Shown here: positions 10,347 through 21,650 of the stretch, piece after piece | Numbering within the stretch: the first letter of the stretch is position 1 | How the letters are laid out: every line of letters starts with the position of its first letter | Source: Atrichornis clamosus | Lineage: Eukaryota; Chordata; Aves; Passeriformes; Menuridae | Assembly (NCBI GenBank): GCA_013400975.1 | Contig: WBMZ01009451.1 | Location: 310,001-374,000, forward strand | Direction of reading: 5' to 3' | DNA length: 64,000 bases | The notes under the pieces: model-generated | What the model was told of the DNA's origin: nothing | Databases searched by the model: none | The model's input: the letters and a program-made list of their open reading frames with translations, nothing else | Made by a program: the position numbers and the translations under genes

Positions 10347-12540
10347 CAGATGTGGCACAAGCCAAAAAAGTTTCCAGGGAAAAAAAAGCACCCCTGACTG
10401 AATGGCAGTTTCCCTCGATGTCCCCTGGCACTCCATAGCTGACCAGCACAGAGAGAGTCATGGGCTGTCTATACAGCCCCTGGGAGGGAGAAGCAGTGGT
10501 GGAAGAAGTGACCTTTCATCCACCTTTGTCAGGTGCCCTGACTCCGAGGCTGGAGCACGATGGATTTGCTTTTGTGCCTTCTCCCTGGCCCCAGGAACCC
10601 TGATATTTCTGTGCATGCAGCTGCTTTCTCGCTATTTTTCTCAACCTCAGACAACTCCCTGCTTTGCTGGCCAGCCACTGTCTTCGACATTTATCTGCCT
10701 TCAGGCACTGGAGGAACCTGAACACCACAAAGCACAAGGCAGAAAGTGTTGTGAGAGCTTCACTGTTGTGTGCTCAGCTGAGCAACAGCAAAATCTCTCC
10801 TTGCATGTTGTGCTCTTTAAAATGTTATCCCTAGAAAAACTGGACATAGCTAATGTGGTGCTTCTGAGACCTTATAAAAGGCCATGATGACAAGAGCAGT
10901 CTTGAAATTCTACCCAAGCTGGGGTCGAATAGGTGGATGTTTTTATTTACAGCCAGCCTGTGACCTGATCCCATGAAAGAATGCTCACTAATAGGCCTGA
11001 TATGAGTGGGATTACTCTCATTACTCAGTAAAGAGTGAGCCCACCAGCAGAATAAACATTGGCAGGATCAAGTAGCAGATGAGTCATCTTTTCCAAACAC
11101 AAAAAGACAGTGAGCCAGTAAATAAACATGTTAGTTAAATTAACTATCACACACAATCTCCATATATGTGTAAAACAACCTCGGGATAACCACCACCACA
11201 TACTAAATACTGTTTAGGTCTCTGTCCTGACACAAGTGTCTCCAGTTAACATATGCCTATGCACAGCAATGCCACTGCTGCAGCTGTCCCCAGCCAGGGG
11301 AATGCTCCTTCTAATTCAAACCATGTGCCAGCTGAGCACCAGCAGATAAACTAATCAAGTCCAGCAAGACAAACATCTGCAGAGTTAACTTCTGCTCCTC
11401 TTTGCTTCCTCCATGAGCTGTTTGAAGTCCATGGAGCCATACCGAGTAAATTAGAGGGGAATTGTGTTCTCTGTGTCTCTGGCGTAAACATAACACTACC
11501 ATATTACCCCATGGGCACTCAGATGATTTTAAAGAATCAGTACACAAACATAACCATTAAATTAAAAAAATAATATTTAAGCTGATAACTCTTCCCTGAG
11601 GGTTTAAAACCTTTCTTTTTTTCTTTATAAATTAAAATTAAGTAGGTGAACATCTCCTGACTGAACTGATCCTAGCATTGTAAGGAAGCAAAGCAGGGCA
11701 GGATGCCTTGCTGATGCAGACCTCTTCTTTGTAATACTCTTTTTGGTGGTTTTTTTCTGATCTCTTCCAGAGGACTGAACAAGAAACATCTGATAGGATC
11801 ATGCCATGTTCAATTAGACCTCACTAATGAGAAAGTTTTACCAGTGTTCACATTTTTCTTGTAAAATTTTATCCTTTTTACTCCTCACAGGCTCCATCAC
11901 TGGCATCCTTTACAGTAAGGAACTGATCACAACAACAGTGTCTTTAAAGGCTGAGTTCAGTGTCCGCTGGAGCAGTGGGGGCTCCCAGTTGCTGCAACAT
12001 GGTTACTGCTCTGGGCATCCTGGGCCTGTCCTCTAGTCAAAGCAGAAAGACCTGTTGTCATAGGGAGATATGAGGTCTCATCCTCCAGCAGGAAACTGGT
12101 GTGCTTATTTCCAAGAACTTCAGATTTAGGGTCACTCTGGGCAGCAGTGAGGGCCTGTTTTTCAGCAAGGCTGAGGATGCTGAAGTGTATAATGCGCTTC
12201 TTGTCTGTGAAAGTCAGATGCATAGGGATTATACAGAGGTGTGTCCAGCACTGGGGAAAAAGATGTTTGGGGAGCTTGAATGAATATGCCATCACTGCCT
12301 ATGATGTTGTGCCTTTTTAAATGAGAGCTGTGTGGCTTGTATGGAATTTTGTAGCCTGACATGTCAACTCCTAAATCTTAATGGAGCAATTTTTTGTAGT
12401 CTTTTTACCTTGAAGTACTGGGTTATCCACAAAGACACATTTTTCCCATTGTATTTCATTCTTAGAAGAAAACTGCAGCTGATAATAATGCTTGTTGTGA
12501 TTCAGCTCTAGACTTATTTTGACAGCATTTTAAATGAATT
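10347..12540. other. Non-coding stretch, GC-richer at 10.4-10.75 kb
   Basis: A 161-codon frame on the plus strand (10402-10887) has no domain and does not begin with a supported start context; its length comes from GC-rich composition. No splice-bounded exon was convincing. The rest is AT-rich unique DNA. Confidence 0.5.
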
Positions 12541-12581
12541 ATGGGACCAAATTTGGCTGTACTGTTAGCCATTGGTCCCAT
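12541..12581 (+). other. Bulged 15-bp hairpin
   Basis: ATGGGACCAA (12541-12550) pairs perfectly with TTGGTCCCAT (12572-12581). After a three-base bulge (12551-12553), TGGCT (12554-12558) pairs with AGCCA (12567-12571), leaving an eight-base loop. The total is 15 base pairs in 41 bases. The stem does not extend outward, so it is shorter than a usual microRNA precursor. It could be a chance fold, a small inverted-repeat remnant or part of a structured RNA. Confidence 0.5.
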
Positions 12582-13675
12582 TTTCCTGGCAATTTTGACA
12601 CTATCTCTACTATCTTCTTCAAAGCTCTGCATGGGCTGGGTGCTGTGTGGTTTGATGGTGAGCCTTCCTATTGAAATCCATGCAAGTCTAGCACATGGGC
12701 AATTTCACAGCATGGAAATGGATGTTTCCAAAAATGTACAGCGTCGATATCATTTCCTTGGGCATGGGGCCCACTTGCTGCCTTCTGAGCTGAAAAATAT
12801 TCCAGTTGTAACAGTGGCTTTGTGCAACTTATTTAAGGAGTGGAATCTCAGCTGCTGCAGATTTATAGCTCCTCTGATTTCTGTTTCCACCTGATAAAAT
12901 TACAGCTTGTTGGTTTCGCTTAAGGTTTGAATTGTGCTGATAAGCCTCACAAGATCCATTTCCTTCTGTGTCTTCAGTCAAGACATCAGTGCTGAATGGG
13001 TTGAGATGCATTGCAGGAACTCTTCCTGTTTAAAGAGCTCTTGGGTGAAATCCTGACTCAGGCTGTGGTAAGGCAAGGAGGGTGATGGCCTTTGGTGGGG
13101 CTCTGAGTCTGATACCTGGTCATCTGTCCTTCAGACCTCTTACCTGTGCCACAGGACATCTGACAAGGTAATGAATGTTTTGATCTGGGAATAATACCCC
13201 AATAGGAACTCAGCATAGTCATGACACTGAATTCTTCCTGATAATTTAGTAGAACAAAACATTCCAGAGCAAAGCAATTGAAAAATGTTCTTATTTTGTA
13301 AGGCCACTTCATACCTGTATAGTTTTGTTCTCCACAGGGTTTGATTTCAGCAGTCTAAGGGCACAACATGCAAGGCAGTGAAGAATCAGACTGTGTCATT
13401 TTAATATGGAGTCTTAGCCATGTTTCATTTTGGTAATATTTCACAGGAGGCTTCTATGACTGCCAGGCACCATATAAATAAAATATATGATCATTTCAAA
13501 AGCATAACCTGTATGTTGTTCTCTTGTACTGAGTACAACATTTGCTACTAATTTTCTTTCTTTCTCATCCACCAATAAAATGAATCAACAAAGCTGCTGG
13601 ACTTGGTAATTTTAACACCAGTCTATAAACTAAACATGTAAGAGGTACATAAAGCAAAAGGTAGGGTACATTTAT
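12582..13675. other. Non-coding stretch, nothing recognised
   Basis: The 117-codon plus-strand frame beginning at 12541 spans the hairpin and runs to 12894. It is hydrophobic at its start, but it has no homologue I recognise and lies in AT-rich DNA. No repeat family was identified. Confidence 0.45.
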
Positions 13676-13702
13676 ACACACACACACACATATGTATATG
13701 TG
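13676..13702 (+). repeat. (CA)n / TATG simple repeat
   Basis: A CA dinucleotide run at 13676-13690 continues into TATGTATATGTG. It is a short microsatellite with no known role here. Confidence 0.9.
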
Positions 13703-16700
13703 TCAGTCACTCACTATCACATATTCATATGGTACAAAATATCAATTTCTTGCTTTTCAGTCATATACTTTTAACACATGTAAAAATAAATCACCAGTAA
13801 AAATAAACCAAACTCCTCAGCTGCCTACACCCTGAACTGTGGTATGCCCCACTTGTCAGTAGGTGTCATGCAACACCACAATTTTTAAACATCTGGCTTG
13901 CACAAAAATATCCCTTAAAGAGGATATTCACCTCCAAATGGCTTTTGTTGTTTTTTTTCAAAGTGGCAAATATTCTTACCTGAGTGATGAACAAGTGTAA
14001 TGCGAGCATCCGCTAATGAGGAACTTCAACTAATTCCCGTCTCTTTGGAAACGCAGTTGGCTGCATTTGGAAAGGCAACAGCAGCCCACACAGCAATGAG
14101 CTGGGTAGACAGGGTAGCAAAGAAGAGAGACTTGCTGGAGAGACTGAGCACAAAGGCACCAAGCCTAATACCTGCTCACCTCTACATTACCTTTTCTCTC
14201 CCCTTTTCTCCCTGTTCCCCAGTAATCCAATAAAAACTCTTTTGTTTCTGTCATAGCTGCAAACACAACTCAATAATGTCATCATACAGATCAGCCAGCT
14301 CAATTTTTCTCTAATCCAATCAATAAAATGACCATGCTGTGCTCCCTGCTCCAATTTAAAATGGAGGATGATAGCCTGAAAGAAGTAAATCCCATAGTGC
14401 TGCTGATCAGGCCTAAGGGTATCATTTTGTTTGGTTGCTGTTTTCACAGCTTGGTCGTACACACATTGAACGTGCAAATACAGCAATGAAGCTAAGCTAA
14501 GTGGGAAGCAAAAGCAAAGCTGAATTTTACAGATTCCAGGATGACTGGAGCCCACAAAGAGCTCATTGGATGCCCCAGCTGTGCGTTGAGTGAGTGCCTG
14601 GGTGCTCTGTTGGGAGGAGTAGGGTTCAGTCACATGCCTGGTGTTACATGTGTGAGTGACTTGGCAGACCACAGGGATTTATGGTTCTGTGCCCTCAAAC
14701 CTAGATCAATCCATAGCCCTGAGGGGTTCAGACTGCCCTGAGACAGGACATTACATATAGCAGCTGAGATCAGCAGGCATTTCCATCCCAGCTCCCCCTG
14801 GCTAATTCCTGATAACACTTTGAATGCCTATTGATCAGACAGAAATTTTTCTATTTGCTCCTGCAATTGAAATCTCATTTGATTTGTTGGCATGAAGGCA
14901 TCACCGGCTTTTAATACAAAGAGAATGATTCTTTTTTTTCAACATCCATAAAGAAGAAAATTGTTGCAACTCATTTTTAATTTTTTTTTAACAGCTCTAA
15001 TGCCAAAACAGCTGGGGGAAGCAATCCTGAATTTGTCAGACAGATAGATAGCCGTCGTTGTAGAGAAGTGTTTTGGAGTGTTCCGGTTAAAATTGGTTTT
15101 CATTTGCCAGAGTTAAGAGCTGTTGAGAATTGCACATGCAGTAAATGTTTTAACACTGATAATGCTGAGCTGGGAGCTGGCAGAAGCTCTCTGCGCTGCT
15201 GCTGTGGCTGCGGTCTGGCCAAGTTTGCTGAGGCATGGGATGTTGGAGGCCCCCGGGGGCTGTAAACCAAAGGGGCCAGGTGGAGGGATCCAGAAGACTA
15301 AATGAAGTGAGCCAAAAAATGCCAAAGTCCCCATGGGCATCTGACCTCTCAGATCCCTTCTAAATCCAGCCCTAAGGCAGGGTGAATTTCTTTTCCCCAC
15401 AAAGTCAGGGTCCCCAGGGGACATGCCATGCTGGTGTCACCTGAAAGACAGCAAAGTACTCTGACAGCATATTGATTTTGCTCAGCGTGAGATACTTCAT
15501 GGAAAAAGGGAGATTTACTGTGTGACTGATAGACAGAAAGGCAGGTAGGTGTGTAATCAGAGAAAATGGAGTCTACTAGCAGCATCTTATTTATGGTTGT
15601 TTATTGTGAAAACACAGAGCATCCATGAAGGACTGTTATTTTCTCTTTAAAAGCTCTCAGAACAGCTTCCCAGCACCACGTGCAGTATTGCAGTTAGTGG
15701 ACTATTGGACTAAGTATCTTGAACCAATGTTTTGTTAACAGATATGTATTGCTAATAGCATATCTATTGATCTCTCACTTGAATTGTGGCCAAATCTTGG
15801 TTCTAGTCAGCACCTCTGGGATAGCTATAAACTGTGCAATGCCATGGCTGTACCCTCTTCCACAGAAGGCCTATTACCTCCAATTTCTGTTATTGTTCCT
15901 GCATCCTGTAAATGGCCACAGCATATCTATCTATAGGTCCAACATCTGGTGGTGAGTAGAGAGAAGATATGGATGGCGGCAATGTAGTTGTCTGTAAGGT
16001 TATCAATAAAATCTATAGATTGATAAATAAATATGGAGCATCTAAACAGCTGGAATGTACAGAGAAGTAGAGATACTGGGCTGGGGGGATGTGAATGAAA
16101 GACAAATTCATTCATGAGATGCATTCAAATATATGTCTGCAGGTACATAATTTCCATACATATTACAAGACCGCAGAAAGACAAGGGTGGCTATGCATTT
16201 TCAGAGATATCCAGTTCTCCAAGCAAGGGAAAATACGCAAATATAGCAAAAAGATCAGAGCAGCAAAACTAATTCAAGCTAGTTTCCTATGGATTTGTGT
16301 CCTGGCTTGACTATGTAATATATAACAACCTGTGAGCTCCAAATTACTTTTTCCCATGTCTGGGAACCTATCAGGATTTCCCAGCATCTAAGAAAGGTTT
16401 AGGCAAAGCTTGTTTGCAACCTTTTCTTCAGTGGAGATGACAGTACAGCTCTTTCCTCTACTTGGCTGCTGATTTTCATTAAATCTGTAGGGATACAGTA
16501 CCACTGAGATTGTCAAATATGTTTGAAATTAGTCAAAAATTTGAAAACTTATTAGTAACACATACACATCCATACATGCACACACATGCAGCATGTGCTT
16601 GCAAAGACATGGGCTCATAGGAAGCCAAGCCTAGAAGAATATGTAAAAATCTCTCTGATCTATAAGCTGCTCATTCCCAGTGTCAAGCAAAACAGCAGAA

Positions 16701-16924
16701 TGTAGTTTATTAAAATATTTGCCAATCTGTTGTTAATTTAGAATCTGATTCTTTCTATAGGAGAAAAAAAGGTGTCCCGCCTAAAAGCTGAACTAGAGGC
16801 AAATGTGTAACTGTTTGTAGATTTGAAAGCTGGAGGACAATTACATTCATGTAGCCCCACATCCTCACCAAAGAGTGGATAGGCAAGGTAGTTCCTGCAT
16901 GCACAAGGCACAATTAGTATCATA
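13703..16924. other. AT-rich non-coding stretch
   Basis: No gene supported. A 161-codon minus-strand frame at 14187-14672 has no domain and crosses simple AT-rich DNA. Small low-complexity spots include T runs at about 14930-14940 and 14980-14990 and a short GATA repeat near 15045. A GC-richer spot at 15160-15300 contains CTGCGCTGCTGCTG but no CpG island. Confidence 0.5.
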
Positions 16925-17396
16925 AGATGAGTAAGACTTTGGTAAGACTGTATCTGGAGTCCCATACCCAGTTCTACTGCCATGTGGTAACAAAGAAGAA
17001 TTCAACCTGAAATGGGATAGAGCAAGCCTCATAGGATGTTCAGGGATTTTAGCATTTATTTTTTGAATGGACACTAGAAAAGGTTGACTTGTTAAGCCTA
17101 TCAAAGTGAGGGTTGAAAGAGAACACGGTCATTATATATAAAAATATCTGGGGCAAGTGTGAGCAAGACAGAAGAACTGTTTTAATGTAGAGACTATTGA
17201 CAGCCTAAAAGCTCATAGTTGTAAGACAATCTTCTAAAATTAGAACAGAAGTTGAAAGAAGCTACATAGTGAACAGAGGAGTTAATTCCTGGATCTGCAT
17301 TTTAGCACACGTGGGAGTAAATGACAAACTCATGTTAAGATCTAGCTTAATAAAAGATTGCCAGGAAAATGTTTGGCATAGCAGCATACGTCTAAA
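16925..17396 (+). mobile_element. Old amniote-type CR1 LINE, 3' part
   Basis: A strongly decayed forward CR1. In order it shows a GTATCTGGAGTCCCATACCC then GTTCTACTGCC block, 'GAAGAATTCAACCTGAAATG', the GGTTGACTTGTTAAGCCTAT segment, GAACAGAGGAGTTAATTCCTGG and the 'CTAGCTTAATAAAAGATTGC' stretch near 17343-17362. These match the order of the C-terminal and 3' region of the old CR1 elements found across turtles, crocodiles and birds. Many substitutions and indels remove any open frame. The 5' boundary and the region after 17396 are uncertain. Confidence 0.72.
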
Positions 17397-20300
17397 GAAC
17401 TTAGATTTTGCCGCCCAAGATGTTCTTCATCCTCATGAGGTTCTAAAGGACTTTGTTCAGCAGTTCACAGGCTGGAAATTTGAAGTTGAGCTGTACACTG
17501 TATTGGAAAAAAAAATGTGTCAAAGGGTAGGTCTGCAGTGCAAAGCCACATTCAGCATTGAAGGAAGATTGGGATCTATGCAAGAATGAAGGGGAATTTA
17601 GGTCCCTTTCCTTACACACCACACCAAGTGGCACATCATGCTGACCTCCAAGTGGTGTGTTTGTAGCCCCAGCACTGCTCCCACTTAGCCTGGCACCATA
17701 TCAGCTTCTGTTAATTGCCATTCGTGAGCACAGTTCTCGATCCTCTTTCATGAACTTTATCGTTTTCTTTGCTCATGCCCAATTTACTGGGCTTGTAAAA
17801 TGTGTATAGCCTACAAGTGGCAGAAAGAGTTTGACTAAAAATATAATTAGGAGAATTCTATACAAAACAGACATGGAAACTGTGGAAGACATCAGCCATA
17901 ATGACAATGCTGTTGGATGTGCCTTATTGATTGCCAGTAAGCCATCCAACAGCATGCCATGTTGCCTGGGTTTGATTTCTTTTTCCCAGATACAGCTGAA
18001 CAGATTGGTGGGAGTCTGAGGAGAAGAAAACAGAAAGACTTATGTTGTGACTTGCACCCTAGGTGCTGAGCCTCACCTTCCACCAGCTCTCCAGCCTGAG
18101 TTCAGTTCTCTAGATATGTAGGTCTAGGAGAAATCTCATTCCTAATGTGGCATATAGGCTGTATTTCAGTCTCTCTTTATGTTTATCCGTAATATAAATC
18201 TCTTTCTTACAGTGCAGAACATCTCTTGGAGGCAGGAACTCATTGACCACATGCTGCAGCAGTTGGAGAGCCATGCCTACTAATTACTGGCACTCTGCAG
18301 CACTTCATCAACATTTGCTGTTGCAAGTATTAATAATGAGCCACAGCATGGGTTGGATCACACAACCAGTAGCTTCCTTCCTACTTGGTTTTTTTACCCT
18401 AGTTTTTTCTCTTCACTTTTCACCTTTGCACTCTGATCCTCTCCCTCATCCCTGGACCATTAACAATCTCCAGGTCTGACAAAGTTTTCAAGTTGGAACA
18501 AAGGAAAATGAAGGCACTAACCCTGTCTGGAAATTTGTCTGAGACAGGGATTTCCCCTGAGCCACTCTCACATATTTCAAAAAGTATATTTAATGTTCCC
18601 CAGGGTATGGCAGGCCTGACTGTGACAGCATGAGCTGGTGTTACAGGATAGTTTTCCTATATCAGGTGAACAGGAAGCCTCTGTGGATCGTAGGTGAAAA
18701 AAACTGGTTGTGTGTCCATCCATTTTTGTGGTGTTAAGACATCTGCACTCAGACTAAAAAAATCAAGAGAACTGATGGTGCACTAAGTTACCCAAGTGAA
18801 TCAGGGAACTCTGCTCAAATGAATGGAGATCCAGTGCTTTAAAAGACAGGTGAATATTAGGAGAATGGAAGTTTTATACAGTTAATTTTCATGGTGGTCT
18901 TCTTTTCATCTTTTATGTTTCTGCAAGTTCCTCATAAGCAGGTAGTATCAGCAAAGGCTGAACAACATACAGACAGCAGTGGTGGATGCTTCAGGGTGCT
19001 GCTGCAGTCCTGACATCTCCCTCCAGATGCTTCACAGGTTATTTCAACCTGACAGACACCTGTGGTCTGAGAGCTATTGCTAATGTGCTGGACTCACCTG
19101 TGTGTTGCTCTGGTTTGCGATGGTGCCACCTTGCCTGAAGTAGGACACAGTACCAGCACAAAGAGCAGAGAATGGTGGATCTCTTACTCCTTTTCTGTAA
19201 ATTGTTCTGGTCACCTTTCCATTCAAGTGATCTTGGAGAAGTCAGTTTTCTCTGTATGCCAGTGGGAACAATTGCAGGTCCATCTAAGGCAAAGCCTAGC
19301 CAGCATCAGCACAAGAACTCCCCACATCTTCCAGATATACCTCAAGAAATCAGATGCAACATCAGGAGGTCCAGCTTCCATGGTCTCTTGGCTCAGTCTG
19401 TACAAAGGATGACTCCCAAAGAGTGACTCTGCCCATACCCTGGATCCTCCTCACCAGAAAATTACTTCCTTATTACTTTTCTACATGGCAGAACAAATCA
19501 CTTTCTTCTTTGCACCCACAGGCCCCCGTAGTCCCTCCTTAGCCAAATTAACACACACCAGCAGCCTGGAGACTCACAGAGATGCTTTCAGCAGCACGTG
19601 CTTAGCTCCTAATTCAAGTCCACGGAGAGCACTAACCTGTCACCGCACAAACTGAGGCAAAGTACAGCCCATGCAGCATGCAAAGCCTCAGGTTTAACTG
19701 TTCTATTCTCTGGTATCTTCTTTCTTGCTTATTCTGATTAATACTTAAAAAAACACCACCAGTACTAAAATAATTGCCAGTATTTTGACTAGAAACTTGC
19801 ACTTTCAAGCTTAAGATGTTAATGTTGGTCATAACACATCAGCCTGAATCCTATTTCAGTCTAATATCCTATTTCTGAGAAAAAGCAAGGGAAGAGCTCA
19901 GCCACATAAACTGGTACTGACACAAAATATCCTTCGTGCCTCCAGCAGCTTGGGGACTATACAGGCTGTGCAGGCAGTTCTTGTATGAATGATAATGTGA
20001 TAAATGCTCTTTATTTTTAGTCAGCCAGCACATACAAGAAGCTTTTAGGATTTTAGTCTCCTCAAGTAGGAGGCAAAAAGATTTTTAGATGTTATTTATT
20101 TCTAAATATAGAGAAAACTACTGTTTATGTCCCCCAATGTATTCCTGTTTTCTTTTTATTCTCAAGGTTTTTCCTGCTGGAAAAGCAAATATATCTGTGA
20201 CTTAAACATATCTTTTTAGTTGAAACTGATATGAAGACTTACAGGGGAAAAAATAATAATGTAAAATACTATCTCAGTTGAGTCTTATTTAAAAAAAAAA

Positions 20301-21500
20301 ATCCATATTGATGAATACTTGTCAAATCAGAATATAGATGGTCAACAACCAGGTAAACAGTGTTAGTTTGCTAGCCGTTTTCCCAAATCAGAGCCAAGAT
20401 TTTTAATGGTACCAAAGATGAGTGTCACTAGGTGCCAGAGAAAGTCTGTACAATGCACAACATGAAGTTTTAGTAGTCTTACCAAGCCTAAAAATTATGC
20501 TTACATGCCATGAGTGTCCTTTCCTGGCACTTATCTATTGATCTGCTACAAACATATGCTATAGCATAGTTAAGTTGCCCAATTTGAAATATTCTTCAGC
20601 CTTCAATTCCCACTGATCTCAGTGTTTAGGTTTCTGTGAAAAAGAAAACAAATGACAAAAAACCCAAGGAAGATCTGGCTATCTTTGCAGGAGTCTAGTT
20701 GTGGAGACAGAAAAAGAGATACTCAAATCCTGGCACCAGATGCCTGATGGCATGTTTGGAGAATTAGCAAGACTGGACAGATGAGAAAAATGGAGAGGAA
20801 GTCTTCAACCAATATGATTGGAATGTATCTGCTAGCAATTATTATATCATTATGATTTCAAAAACAAAATGTTTTAACAAGTACACAAATCTTTGTCAGT
20901 GCTAAATGAAATGTTAACCATTATATTTCAAATGCTTTATCACAAGAGACATTTTGTGACATCAGGAACTAGTTTTCCTTCCACTCAATTATCTCTATTA
21001 ACTGGTACTGGATACTGAATCCCTGCCATGCATTTTGTAACGCTGATCCTCATTAACTGAGTAAACAGAAATGTGGCCTCATTGCCAAAGCAACTCCAGT
21101 GACCAGAGAGCAGGGATCACTCTGGCCAGAGACCATTCATCATCCCTGTGCCAGGGTATGAAGTTAGCATGTAATTATTGGGCAGTCAGGGTGAGCAGGG
21201 CCACAGATGGAAAAAGTATAACACTTCCACAAAATCCCACAACTATGGCAAGGTGCGAGACTTTGCTTCATAGGAAGCATTTTACACCATCAGGTGGATT
21301 TAAATTCCCCAAAACCTGAAGCAATTTATAAAGCAAAATGACATAAACCCAAAAAGTACAGCTCACACAAACACATAACCCACTTTTGTTTTCTCCCATG
21401 CACCAACGTAAAATTGGACAATTATCCTTCCCTTGAAAGACTTGCATTATAAATGACATTTCTAGATCTCTATAAATGGGTAGCTCTCATACTCATGAGT
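17397..21500. other. Non-coding stretch, nothing recognised
   Basis: About 4.1 kb without a supported gene. Frames of 60-111 codons overlap in several phases at 19077-19426 and have no domain. No clear retroelement end, simple repeat or RNA gene was seen. AT-rich unique DNA dominates. Confidence 0.5.
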
Positions 21501-21504
21501 AGTG

Positions 21505-21650
21505 GGCCTGATGCTTATTAATTTTGACGTCATGTATAAAAGGCTATCAAACCGAGGACCCACTTCAGAAAAAGCATGTGCTTAAGCTTAACTACTGCAA
21601 TGAAGTTTATGGGAGTAAAGCTCATATTTAAATACTTTGCAGAGCAGAGA
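21505..21650 (+). repeat. Possible ancient amniote interspersed repeat
   Basis: The strings AAGCATGTGCTTAAGCTTAA, then CTACTGCAATGAAG and ATGGGAGTA, followed by TTTAAATACTTTGCAGAGCAG, follow the pattern of an old amniote repeat. In that repeat 'CATGCTTAA' blocks flank a 'CATTGAAGTCAATGGGAGTA' motif. The recognition is from memory and the family name is uncertain. The upstream edge contains the CRE and TATA-like pair described separately. Confidence 0.4.
21525..21543 (+). promoter_or_regulatory. CRE plus TATA-like pair
   Basis: A perfect palindromic cAMP response element TGACGTCA lies at 21525-21532, and a TATA-box match TATAAAAGG starts two bases later at 21535. Together they look like a core promoter, with transcription expected to begin about 25-30 bases downstream. 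No open frame or splice site of note follows, and the pair may be part of an old repeat. The spacing is unusually tight. Function is unproven. Confidence 0.3.

Noticed and set aside
10402..10887. 161-codon plus-strand frame
   Set aside because: No domain, no supported start, GC-driven length in unique DNA.
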